From positions 930,001 to 994,000 of the forward strand of contig JAPFFF010000005.1 in the NCBI GenBank assembly GCA_039105265.1: a stretch of DNA of 64,000 nt, written 5' to 3'. Position numbers and translations under genes: made by a program. The DNA is from Tritrichomonas musculus (taxonomy: Eukaryota; Parabasalia; Tritrichomonadida; Tritrichomonadidae). Positions 17,159 through 27,130 of the stretch are shown here, one piece after another. Position 1 is the first letter of the stretch. Every line of letters begins with the position of its first letter. Under the pieces are notes generated by a model that ran no database searches, was not told where the DNA came from, and was given only the letters and a program-made list of their open reading frames with translations.

Positions 17159-18478
17159 ATGATTTTCCTTCTTTTTACATCTTTTTCCACAAGTTTAATA
17201 GATAAAACATATTCTCTTATTCCTCCGTTTTTACACTCATCTGTTGGTGAAATTGGTAACTGGTCAATAAGAGGACAAGCTGTTTCTCAAAAAAAAATGA
17301 TTCATTTAACTTCCACAATTGGAAACAAAAATGGAGGACTTTGCCAACTTACTCAAACAAATGCAAATGATTGGGAAAGCGAAATTGAAATGTCATTTAT
17401 TGGTGACACATTTATTTTTACATTTGGTCCCCAACTTTGTCCAAATATATCAGCGCGTTTTTTCAATGGCTTAAATTTATCTTTTACTCCATCAGATAAA
17501 AATCCCAATACTGTGAACGTTCGTTTGTCAGGTCCTGAGATTTTTCCATCTACAACGTGTTCTTTTCAATACAATTATCACCCAAACAAAATTAAAATTA
17601 GAATTTCGAAAGAAGATTACAATATAAGTTTATATACAACAATAGATTCAGGTGAGACGAAAAAATGCTTATCGCACAAAATTGGGAGCATATACACGAA
17701 AGGATATTTTTCATTGTTTGCCTTTTCACCTAATGCAGAAAAATGTAATAATAGTTGTATAACTAATATTTACTCAGAAACTTTTTTCCCAGTATCAGAA
17801 ATTAAATATCAACAAGATTTCTCAATAATAGAACGAAATAGAAAATATTTAGATGAAAACAAAAAAGAAAGGCAATTATTGAAAATGATAAGAAGAGCAA
17901 GAATGATGACTGTTTCAAAATATTTAGATGACATTCAGAATCACAACGGAGTCCTTGATGGAAATACATTTCACGATAATGACAATTTTAAAAGTGAACA
18001 TATACAATATAATATTGATGACAAATTTTCAGATTCTCTTCTTGAGACAAAAGAAATGGTAATTAGAGCTCGCGATGCAATCTCAGCCGAAAATTTGACA
18101 AACTTTATAAATAACAAAATGATGCCAACTGTTGATCGTGCAGCTGCACGATTTGAACGTGTTTCAGATGCCCTTTGGAACATGAAATCAGAGATGCTTA
18201 GTTTATGGGAAGATGTTTCAAAAGAGTTGAAAACGATGAATTTTGATATTAGAAATGATTGTGAACTTGTACAAAATGAGGTTGTTGGTGTTGCAAAAAC
18301 TTTGAAGCAACATCTATTAAGCATTGATAATGAAACAACAGAATTCCCAAAAAATATCAACACAGATAATTCTGCTATAATAGAAAAAATACTTTTTATT
18401 ATATGCATATTTGAATTTATAGCTTATGTAATATTTTTTATTCGATACCATAACCAGGTAATTCGCAAAAATGTTTAA
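17159..18478 (+). CDS. L-type lectin cargo receptor (ERGIC-53/LMAN1-like)
   Basis: Type I membrane glycoprotein receptor of the early secretory pathway. 439 residues from the ATG at 17159. A longer frame from 17000 overlaps the neighbour's coding region on the other strand and would bury the signal peptide (MIFLLFTSFSTSLIDKTYS), so it was not used. The lectin domain opens SLIPPFLHSSVGEIGNWSI, like HSLKPPF...GNWELSG of ERGIC-53, with WESEIEMSFIGDTFIFTFG further on. A helical, probably coiled-coil stalk (about 270-400) leads to a TM helix at about 409-428 and an 11-residue basic tail. The tail lacks a plain KKFF signal. It fits with the ERGIC-family gene 2 kb upstream. Confidence 0.75.
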   Translation: MIFLLFTSFSTSLIDKTYSLIPPFLHSSVGEIGNWSIRGQAVSQKKMIHLTSTIGNKNGGLCQLTQTNANDWESEIEMSFIGDTFIFTFGPQLCPNISARFFNGLNLSFTPSDKNPNTVNVRLSGPEIFPSTTCSFQYNYHPNKIKIRISKEDYNISLYTTIDSGETKKCLSHKIGSIYTKGYFSLFAFSPNAEKCNNSCITNIYSETFFPVSEIKYQQDFSIIERNRKYLDENKKERQLLKMIRRARMMTVSKYLDDIQNHNGVLDGNTFHDNDNFKSEHIQYNIDDKFSDSLLETKEMVIRARDAISAENLTNFINNKMMPTVDRAAARFERVSDALWNMKSEMLSLWEDVSKELKTMNFDIRNDCELVQNEVVGVAKTLKQHLLSIDNETTEFPKNINTDNSAIIEKILFIICIFEFIAYVIFFIRYHNQVIRKNV

Positions 18479-19135
18479 AAATTATAATTATAGAGTTATT
18501 AACCAACTTTATTACAATGATTAATGTATTTGTTAATGATGTATTTCTTGTACGTTTTCGACATCCTTGTTATTATTATTATTTAATAAAATTTGTTAAT
18601 TTTTAATCAACATCTATTCACCACTGTTTAATATAAAATTAATATATTTTGCTTATTTTTGTTTTGTCATTATTTCTTTTTTTTCTGAAAATAATTTTTC
18701 ATGCTAATCTAATGCGATTTCCTCTTCAAAAAAAAAAAAAAGATATAAAACAAAGCCAAAAAAGCTTATATAATCAAACTATTAGTTTCATCATTACAAA
18801 AAAACTTAAAAGAAATTCAATTTTTTCAAAATCAAAAATCATTATCTAATAACAACGACTTAAATATATGTATATATAAACATGATGAAGCTAGGTTGAT
18901 AATTTGAAATTTTTTTTTGATAACAACGACTCAAACGACTCGATCAAAAAAATATATCAAAAATATATTTTTAAGAATAACTCAATCGTTGATTAACAAC
19001 AACGACTCAAACACATTTATACAAAGAAACATGATAAATTCAAGAATAAACAAAAATCAGGACCCATTTCAAACAAGTTTACACAATAAAATAAAAAACA
19101 AAAACAAAATTAAAAAAATAAAACAATTTCAAACA
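18479..19135. repeat. Convergent spacer with three spaced AACAACGACT copies
   Basis: 657-bp gap between two stop codons. AACAACGACT occurs at 18851, 18922 and 18998 (spacing 71 and 76 bp), each followed by YAAA. The DNA between copies is A/T-rich and only weakly similar. No gene is convincing; two frames in it (18649 and 18917) are Lys/Ile/Asn-rich noise. Confidence 0.55.
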
Positions 19136-22100
19136 TTATTTAAACATAAAAAACTGAGACATTGATGGAACATAGTCCAATCTAAACGTGTAATGCATGA
19201 CAGCATCGGAGAAAATATCGATCGCCTTATAAAACTTCTGCCTGTCCTGCTTGCTTTTGTTGAAGGAGGCCTCGTGAATCAAGCCATTCAATGATTTATC
19301 AATCGCATCTTTCACTTCCTCGTCAGCGATTCCACTGACGATTCTTGCGGCCAGTTGGCTAGCGAAGTCGATCTCATTACACAAGAACCAGTAAAGAAAC
19401 TTTGAAGCTCTTTTCTTGACAATTGTGAAATCGCTTGTCAAACTAAAGACGGCCACCAATTTCTGATTATTTTCATCGTTTCCTTCTTGATCGATTTCGG
19501 GTTCCGATGACTTTACAATTTCCTCTTCAATTGCTGGTACAGTCAGCAAATTGAGAGCCAACACAAAATGTTGTTCAAATAACCGTTTTAAAGGTGGAAT
19601 ATTTAACAATGTTATTTCACGACATAAAGTTTTCAAAATTAAGCAAGAATTGTCAAGAGTGGCATAATTATTGCTTAAAAATGACACTTTGGTAATATTT
19701 AAAATAAAGTTCAGAAAAAGTTCTGAATTTAATATAATTTGACAATAAAATTTTGAAAATAGACTAATAAATGATAAAAGTGGATCAAAAACATAAGAAA
19801 GAGATAAAAGCGATGTAGGCGTCGTTTTACATGTTTGAATTACAAATACATTGAAGAAATCAAGAAGGCAGGCGTCTTTGTAATACTCCATTATCGCAAA
19901 ATTGGGAAATGGAGATGTCATGAAACAATACATCGCTCTAATTACTCTGGAAAACGAAATCCAATCAGAATCCTCTGCTTCAGTGAACAATTGGACAGTT
20001 CCTAAATAAATATCATTTACTAATATCGATTTTGTTAATATTGAATCGTCAATGTCGATTGGATGAACATCCACGTTCTTCAGTATTTTAGTTAAAAGCG
20101 TGCAAAAGAATTTGAATATTTGAAAAGTAAATGGTGATGTCGATGGAAAACTACTAATGTTTTGTGGAAGATGTTTCTTTCCATCTTTTGTTTCTGTTAA
20201 TTTTGTGATAAATTTGAGAACATATTTGGAATAAAGTAAATTCTCAGCTATTTTTTCAATAGCTTCACCGAAATTTGCGAAAATGAATTGTAAAAAATCA
20301 AACCATTCTGCCGATTTAAGTGGGGAATTGAAAAATGTAGAAATAATTTTAAAAAAACGAGCGACATTTGCTGATAGATCAACTTGTTCGTTTTGTGGCG
20401 CAAGTAATGGTACAAGTAATTGGGATAGATGATTTGCTAGACTTTGTAAAAAATTGGCTTTATTTTGAGGATCTGGGAAAATAAACTTGACTATAGCAAA
20501 GTAGTAGATGACTTTGCATGGCAAATTTTGATAATTCTGCACAAAATAATTAGGTAAATCTGTTTCAAGTAACAATTGGCATAGTTTAGGATTAGAAAGG
20601 ACGTCTGTCATTACAACCGATGCAAGACGCGGCTCAAAACCGCTCAAAACCATAAATAATAAAAATTTAAATATTATATAGATAATTTCCACTGGTTTTG
20701 AGTTCTGACAATATTCTTGAAATTGTTTAAAGCCTTTGAATTCACCAGTATTGATAAAGTACTGATGAAGTAGAGTTGATATCGCCTGAAGAAAAAAATC
20801 AGCTAAATAAAAATTTGTATTAGTAGAATTGGCCAATTCTGAGTATTGAGGTAGTTTGGATTCCATTAAAGGGAATAATTCAAAAAGTAGATCAAAAAGT
20901 ATTCCTTTATTTTGTGGTAGATCAAAAAGTTCAAATTCCAAAAAGCATGAGTGAAGAACTATTAGAATAAAAGATATTTTAAATGAATTGACAACTGTTA
21001 TCTGATCTTTAACTAATTGCAAAGTTTTATCTCTTATATAAAGATGAATAGTGCTTAAATCGGAAAACTCAAGAAGTCGTTTTAATGATTGCACAATTTG
21101 TGACAAATTTTGAATTTCAAATACTGATTCAACTGTTTGATCTGTATTAACTTCAAATGAATTTAAAAGGATATCCACATACTGAATGAACGCTGGCTTC
21201 ATTCTTTCTCTAAATTCAACTTTCAAACCAGCTCTACTAAAATTTCCTTTGAAAGCTTTAAAAAAAGATAATATTCCAGGGTATATTATTGTTAAAAGAA
21301 GTGGTGAATTTTGAAGGACATTCTGACTAAAATTATATAGGAATTCAACTACGTTATCAAATGGATGATCTTTTGATTCTGGTTTAACATAAATTAACAA
21401 ATTATAAATTTCTATCGCTCGTGCTTGATCATTCAAAATGCCTGGATCCGCCAAAACAGCTAAAATAAATTGCTGTATGTTTAATATAATTGATTGTGAC
21501 ACACGATCCCAATTATCGACTGTTCTTGCCAGAATTGTAACTATTCCTAATGCATCCAAAGCTGCCTCTTCTGGCCCTGTAGTGGAAATTTGAGATAGAC
21601 ACTGAAATATTTCTGGCGCTTGAAAATATTCGAGGACTGCCTTTGTTGTCTTTTTGAGCATAGACTGAGATTCATCAATTCCAAAAAAAAGACTAGCCTT
21701 CAAAATCACAACAGCTGAAAAAGGCTGATTACAAAGAAGTTTGGTTCCAAAATAAACAAAGATTGGAATATACTCTTTTTTAATTTTGTTTTCTGTTTCT
21801 TTAAAATCTTTGGGATTCTGAGTACAACATTTTGAAAAGTAATTTAAAAACTCTTTAAATACATATTCTTCCAAAGGAGTAATTGTGTTTTTGTTTTCGT
21901 TAATTGGTAAAACAAATTTGTTTTCTATCAGAAATAATATTTCTGAGATCAAAGAAATTGATTTACCTAACATTTGAATTAATGTTATATCTTCAAGTTT
22001 AATTTGAAGAAGTTCGGATAAAATTAATTCTAAGTTATATGAAGTTTCATTAATCGATATCAAATTAAATATAATATTTAACATTTCTAGAATATCTGCG

Positions 22101-22267
22101 TTGTTTAAATCTTGTCTGCTCTTTAAAATGCTAAGAAGCAAGTAAATATTTCTTGAATTTGAAATTATTTGATTTAATAACTTATTATATTCACAAACAT
22201 CTGCGTGTAAGGATGGTAGCCTTTGTACTTCTTGCAAGATATTTATTTCATCTTCTGTTGGATTCAT
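19136..22267 (-). CDS. Large helical-repeat (HEAT/ARM-type) protein, possibly karyopherin-like
   Basis: 1,043 residues, almost entirely amphipathic helices rich in Leu/Ile/Phe, with no TM segment, signal or catalytic motif. The N-terminus (EDEINILQEVQRLPSLHADV) and regular helix pairs suggest an alpha-solenoid. Length and architecture fit the importin-beta/exportin superfamily (about 900-1,150 residues), where sequence is poorly conserved. I see no RanGTP-binding CRIME signature clear enough to assign it. The C-terminus is compact and ends FFMFK. ATG at 22267 is the first in frame. A vesicle-coat or scaffold solenoid is the alternative. Confidence 0.7.
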   Translation of the reverse strand: MNPTEDEINILQEVQRLPSLHADVCEYNKLLNQIISNSRNIYLLLSILKSRQDLNNADILEMLNIIFNLISINETSYNLELILSELLQIKLEDITLIQMLGKSISLISEILFLIENKFVLPINENKNTITPLEEYVFKEFLNYFSKCCTQNPKDFKETENKIKKEYIPIFVYFGTKLLCNQPFSAVVILKASLFFGIDESQSMLKKTTKAVLEYFQAPEIFQCLSQISTTGPEEAALDALGIVTILARTVDNWDRVSQSIILNIQQFILAVLADPGILNDQARAIEIYNLLIYVKPESKDHPFDNVVEFLYNFSQNVLQNSPLLLTIIYPGILSFFKAFKGNFSRAGLKVEFRERMKPAFIQYVDILLNSFEVNTDQTVESVFEIQNLSQIVQSLKRLLEFSDLSTIHLYIRDKTLQLVKDQITVVNSFKISFILIVLHSCFLEFELFDLPQNKGILFDLLFELFPLMESKLPQYSELANSTNTNFYLADFFLQAISTLLHQYFINTGEFKGFKQFQEYCQNSKPVEIIYIIFKFLLFMVLSGFEPRLASVVMTDVLSNPKLCQLLLETDLPNYFVQNYQNLPCKVIYYFAIVKFIFPDPQNKANFLQSLANHLSQLLVPLLAPQNEQVDLSANVARFFKIISTFFNSPLKSAEWFDFLQFIFANFGEAIEKIAENLLYSKYVLKFITKLTETKDGKKHLPQNISSFPSTSPFTFQIFKFFCTLLTKILKNVDVHPIDIDDSILTKSILVNDIYLGTVQLFTEAEDSDWISFSRVIRAMYCFMTSPFPNFAIMEYYKDACLLDFFNVFVIQTCKTTPTSLLSLSYVFDPLLSFISLFSKFYCQIILNSELFLNFILNITKVSFLSNNYATLDNSCLILKTLCREITLLNIPPLKRLFEQHFVLALNLLTVPAIEEEIVKSSEPEIDQEGNDENNQKLVAVFSLTSDFTIVKKRASKFLYWFLCNEIDFASQLAARIVSGIADEEVKDAIDKSLNGLIHEASFNKSKQDRQKFYKAIDIFSDAVMHYTFRLDYVPSMSQFFMFK

Positions 22268-23020
22268 AAATTTTGGCCGAAAAGGTAATTATAATTGACC
22301 TATTTTACCCTTTCATTGAAAAATTTTTTATAAAAAGGAATGAAAAAATATTTTTGGATGTTTATAATTCATTTACATTATAGTACAAGTAGAAATGAAG
22401 GTAACAGAAAGATATGTCATTTTGGCTTTTTTTTTTTTTTTTTTTTTTTTCAATATTTATGCAAATTTCATTATGAATTATCTATAAAAATATTATCATT
22501 GTAAAATTATAATCACTTTATGTAATTTATTATAAAAGTATATTATTTTTTCATTTATTTTTTTCAGTTTTATAAAAAAGAAAAAACAGTAAATATATTT
22601 TATTTCCAAAATACAAATACCATTTTTTAAACAATTATATCTCAATATATTTTCAATAAATCTAAACAAAAATACATTTTTGATAATTTTATTAATTATA
22701 ATTAGCTATTATTAGATAATATATTTAATTTGCACTTAAAATATAAAAATATAATTTATATATGATTTTCTTAAAAAAACTTTTTGAAAGTATACTGTTC
22801 CTTTCGGTATAATTTATTTTATATATTTTCATTATTATTAGGCAAAAATATTATTATTTTATGTTTTAATTTAATTAATATAGTTTAAATGCTAAAAAAC
22901 ATAAATTATTCTTTAAAATTAATATTTATATTAATATTTATCTTGTGCGAATATATAAATTTTTTGAATGAAAATTTACATATTCAATTCAAACACTCAA
23001 ATCAAATCATAATTTAAAAG
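22268..23020. other. Divergent spacer with 24-nt T run
   Basis: 753 bp between divergent genes. It contains 24 Ts at 22427-22450 and an exact minus-strand TTCAAAAAGT at 22779-22788. Otherwise extremely A/T-rich; no gene or RNA recognised. Confidence 0.6.
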
Positions 23021-26000
23021 ATGGGGAATCAGATTGTTTGCCCATCTGGATCTGATTGGTATCACAAAGATTTGACCTTACGAAATTACCAAATTTTATG
23101 CAATCTTTTTGATGGAACATTTTCTCTTTCTTTTAAGGTTCAAAATGTTTACAACAAAAAAATAAAAGTGATAAAAGCTTTTTGGATTGACAGCCCTAAG
23201 ACGAAAAAAATTGTAGAAATGTTTAATAAAACTTTTGAAAAAATGTTAAAAATAAGCAAATACCAGATATTTGGAAATTTATTTTCTGAACCATACGTAA
23301 CAAAAAATGGGGCATATTTAATACGGCCATATTTAGAACAGCCTCTTATAGAGCGAATTACTGATAGCCCTCCTCTTCATTTTTGGGAGAAAAAATGGAT
23401 TGCATTTCAGCTTTTAAACGCTGTTAAAAATTTAGGTGAACAAGGCTTTTGGCATGGCGATATCAAACCCGAAAATGTTATGATTGATCCATCTTTATGC
23501 GTATCTCTTGTTGACCATGCTCCTTTTAAGCCTAGTATGATCGGAACAAATCAACCTCATTACTTCATCCACTTTTTTTCATACATGAGAAGTTGCTGCT
23601 TTCTTGCACCTGAACGAATTACTGATTCAAATAAATATATTAATTTTTTTGCAGCAGATATTTTTAGTGTTGCTTGTGTTATTGCTTATATGTATTTAGA
23701 TGGTCAATATTTATTTAATTATACGACAATCCAGCATTTAAAAGCAGATTCTCAAATTCCATTACTAGATTCAATTGAAGATTCGAATATTAGAATTTTA
23801 CTCCGAAGTTTGATTATTGTTGATCATCGAGCAAGATTAAGGAATTTTCATAATTTTAAAAAGTTTTTTCCACCATGGCTTTCAGAATTTTATGATAGAT
23901 TTAGATTTGCATTCAATGATGGTCGGCCCAAAGCTATTATTTATAGCTTAAACAGAGAATTTTTAAATAGAATATTTACAACAAATAATTCGAAGCCAGT
24001 TTCAAGACGTAAATCTACTTCAAACATCGAATTCGATTTTCATTCAACAAAATTTTTTGATTCAGAAGCAAATATAAATTCAACAATTGAACAAGTTTCT
24101 CAGCCAAGAATAAATTCGACCTTAGATTTTGATAAATTGATTTCTGACATCAATTCGAATTCTAATCCAAATTCTAATTCTAATCCAAATTCTAATTCTA
24201 ATCAAAATTCGAACTCTAATCAATATTCAAACTTGAGTTTAAATTTACCTATAAATCAGATTTTTTATTCTAACTTGAGCTTATATCCAAATCCGAAATT
24301 ATATTCTAATTCGAGCCAAGATTCAGCAAATAATTCAAACATAAGTTTAGCAAGCAATATTAGTTCAAATTTGGAAAGTGGAAAAAAATCAAATAATTCA
24401 AAATTAACTTCATATTCTAGTTTTGAATTAAAACATCATTTTAACTCACAAATCATTCAAAATTCAATTTTAGAACTAAAACAGACTTCAGAAAAAAAAC
24501 CAGTTCCAGCAATAAGAGAAAAATCTACACCACTCATGACCTTGAAGAAGAAAGGAATAAATATTTTACATCTCCAAAAGTTACATAATCCATCAAACAT
24601 TACTTTTTTAAAACAAGATGATCCACTTATAATATGCATACCTTTAATAGCCGATAAGTTTTTATCAAAAAAGATCACTTTTAGTGATCTTTGTCATTTA
24701 GTACATCTTTTTATTCATTTATCAATCCGCCTCAAAGACCCAATTCTCAAATTAACACGATGTATCCCTCAATTAATTGGTCTTTTTGACCATAATAACA
24801 CAGCAATCAACGTAATTGCAGTTAATGGAATAATTAGTGTAATATCATCAATACCTTTAAATTCTTTTAAAATGCGACTATTTGAATCTAATTCTTCAAA
24901 TGATCCTGAAAATATTGATTTAATTAAATTGATGCCCTATTATCCATTAAATTATTTAATTCCACATTTTTATTCATCAATTAAAGGAAGCTGGTCCCAA
25001 CAATTTTTTGCACGACTTCCTTTCCTAATTGTCCATATTTCACGATTATGGCCTTCATTTTTAGCTGATATTCATAACAAGCGAAACTTTATAAAAAACT
25101 TTGTTTCTGACGATCTAATAATGCGACCGTTTATTAGATCTACTTCTCAAATATCGGTTTTTTTCTACAATTATCAGAAAAGCTTATTAAATTGCAAAAA
25201 TAAATCATATAGAAGAACAAGTGCTTATCCTGTTTTTGCCTGCTTTAACCGATACATGAAATCATTATTAAATTCGAAATATATTTCGGAGTTAACTCAT
25301 TTCTATTCAATGTACATTGTTAATTTCCAACCATCTGACTTAAATCTATTTGTTAAAATGGACTTATACGAACTAATTACGAAAATGTCACTCTTGCTAT
25401 CCAAACCCGGAAAGACTGACTCAAAGAAGAATATTGCTTCCAGAGCAAATTATCAAAATAATGACAAATTGGATAATTTTGCTGGTGCTGAAAATGATGC
25501 TTCAATACTGATATTTTTCTATGAGTTACTAATTTTCTTTAAATCAAATCTTCCTCTTCCTGTTATTTCATTGATTGGATCTTCGGCTTTAAAAATGCAA
25601 TTTTCGCCTGATTGCCGTGTTAGAACTGTTGTGAGACAAATTTTAAAAAGTTTTCCTGATTCATTTAGCTATTTCAAATATGTGAACACACCTATTCAAA
25701 AAAACAATAGGAAAGTACCGATCAAACCTAACAAGACTGACGATTCGAAAGAAACGGAGAAGAAAAATTCGAATAAAAAAGAAATTGCAGACTTTTTCAG
25801 AAAAATTGAAAATTCAATAAAAAACGATAACCATCGTCCCATTTTTCTGTACTCACAAAAGCTATTTGAAGGCGAAGTGAATGACATCATCATGCATCCC
25901 AAATCGTGTCAATTAACTTTTTTTCATTCACATTCAATTTTGTCACTTTTTGAGTTAAAACGGAAAAATGACTTCAAATTCAAAGAAATAAAAACAACGA

Positions 26001-26836
26001 ATTTCCATGAAAAAATCAACTTTTTGAGTAGGATCTCAGATGACCAGTTAATTCTATCGTCAGGCCCGAAATTCTACTTGACAAATAACGTACAATTGAA
26101 GGCTACAATCAAACTTCAGAATGAAGTCAGTTATCAGACTAGCTTCAACAACAACCAACTGTTGACAACGTCAAGAGACTGTCCTTCAATCATAACGATA
26201 CGAAATATTAACCGCTCGCTTGAAATTGTCAATAAAATTAACATGGAAAAAAATGTACCAAATTGTATCGATATTTGGCCGAACCAGCCAATTTTTATTT
26301 TTGGAACAAAGGACAATTTTATTTATACAATTGACTCGAGAATTTGCCTTCCTGTTTTCAATGTTCGTCTAGAATCACCCTTTGACAAAATCATCACGTG
26401 CCCCTATAGCAATACGTACCAATTTGCTGTCGCTGGGGACAAAACGATTGAGTTCTACGACCCTAGAATGATCCTTTATACATCAAGGAACAATTTGCCT
26501 TATTTTGCGGTTAAAGGCGAATTTGACATTTTAAAAAATTACTGCACTGGAATGATGATTTTGGGCCCAAACGGAACTTTTTACGCAAATCCAAATGGAA
26601 AGAAATCAGTCGTTCCTCTATACGATAGCAAAGACGTGTCTCCTTTGAGCGCCTCGGAAAATGAAAAGCATAACTTCGAGCTGCCTTCTAGGTTTCAGTA
26701 CTCGCTGCATAACCATACCTACCCTGTTTCTGCAATGGATTACAGCAATAATACCGGAATGTGCTGCAGTGGAGATAAATGCGGATTTATTAATATGTGG
26801 CTCCCTCCACATATTAAATATTTGAATAATGCCTGA
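23021..26836 (+). CDS. VPS15: VPS15 (PIK3R4), regulatory kinase-like subunit of class III PI3K
   Basis: Partner of VPS34 in endosomal and autophagic PI3P production. 1,271 residues (human 1,358). MGNQIVCP gives an N-myristoylation signal, as in all VPS15. The kinase-like domain (about 20-300) has WIAFQLLNAVK and HGDIKPENVMI, nearly identical to the family, while the DFG position reads VDHAPFKP, so as usual the kinase is degenerate. Residues about 350-490 are an Asn/Ser-rich insert unusual for the family. HEAT-like helices (about 515-900) follow, then WD40-type repeats to the end (e.g. YPVSAMDYSNNTGMCCSGDKCGFINMW, shortened: the last blade ends FINMWLPP). Start confirmed by the myristoylation motif. 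Confidence 0.92.
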   Translation: MGNQIVCPSGSDWYHKDLTLRNYQILCNLFDGTFSLSFKVQNVYNKKIKVIKAFWIDSPKTKKIVEMFNKTFEKMLKISKYQIFGNLFSEPYVTKNGAYLIRPYLEQPLIERITDSPPLHFWEKKWIAFQLLNAVKNLGEQGFWHGDIKPENVMIDPSLCVSLVDHAPFKPSMIGTNQPHYFIHFFSYMRSCCFLAPERITDSNKYINFFAADIFSVACVIAYMYLDGQYLFNYTTIQHLKADSQIPLLDSIEDSNIRILLRSLIIVDHRARLRNFHNFKKFFPPWLSEFYDRFRFAFNDGRPKAIIYSLNREFLNRIFTTNNSKPVSRRKSTSNIEFDFHSTKFFDSEANINSTIEQVSQPRINSTLDFDKLISDINSNSNPNSNSNPNSNSNQNSNSNQYSNLSLNLPINQIFYSNLSLYPNPKLYSNSSQDSANNSNISLASNISSNLESGKKSNNSKLTSYSSFELKHHFNSQIIQNSILELKQTSEKKPVPAIREKSTPLMTLKKKGINILHLQKLHNPSNITFLKQDDPLIICIPLIADKFLSKKITFSDLCHLVHLFIHLSIRLKDPILKLTRCIPQLIGLFDHNNTAINVIAVNGIISVISSIPLNSFKMRLFESNSSNDPENIDLIKLMPYYPLNYLIPHFYSSIKGSWSQQFFARLPFLIVHISRLWPSFLADIHNKRNFIKNFVSDDLIMRPFIRSTSQISVFFYNYQKSLLNCKNKSYRRTSAYPVFACFNRYMKSLLNSKYISELTHFYSMYIVNFQPSDLNLFVKMDLYELITKMSLLLSKPGKTDSKKNIASRANYQNNDKLDNFAGAENDASILIFFYELLIFFKSNLPLPVISLIGSSALKMQFSPDCRVRTVVRQILKSFPDSFSYFKYVNTPIQKNNRKVPIKPNKTDDSKETEKKNSNKKEIADFFRKIENSIKNDNHRPIFLYSQKLFEGEVNDIIMHPKSCQLTFFHSHSILSLFELKRKNDFKFKEIKTTNFHEKINFLSRISDDQLILSSGPKFYLTNNVQLKATIKLQNEVSYQTSFNNNQLLTTSRDCPSIITIRNINRSLEIVNKINMEKNVPNCIDIWPNQPIFIFGTKDNFIYTIDSRICLPVFNVRLESPFDKIITCPYSNTYQFAVAGDKTIEFYDPRMILYTSRNNLPYFAVKGEFDILKNYCTGMMILGPNGTFYANPNGKKSVVPLYDSKDVSPLSASENEKHNFELPSRFQYSLHNHTYPVSAMDYSNNTGMCCSGDKCGFINMWLPPHIKYLNNA
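24147..24231 (+). repeat. Asn-Ser coding microsatellite in VPS15
   Basis: AATTCTAATCCA-type units repeat here, encoding NSNPNSNSNPNSNSN. It lies in the linker between kinase and HEAT domains and is likely to be length-variable. Confidence 0.75.
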
Positions 26837-27130
26837 TTATATATTATATTATTATTATTATTATTTTATTATGATATTAAAATTTGTTTTATATATGATT
26901 TTTTTTATATCTGATTTTTATATATATATGTATACATGATTTCGTTTTGATAGATATGATAATACAATGAACTTCATGAGAAACTTTTATCTTCATATTC
27001 ACTTTTTCAGATAAAAAAACGTTATTTAAATACATATCAAGTTGAAATTGAGCAGAGTGAAATTGACTTTTATTTAAGGAGCTTAAATAAACGGTGAAAA
27101 TAAAATAAAATAAAATAAAGGGTGAAAAAA

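Noticed and set aside
22795-22830. CTTTCGG stretch resembling part of U6 snRNA
   Set aside because: The surrounding bases do not match U6 and there is no terminator at a fitting distance.
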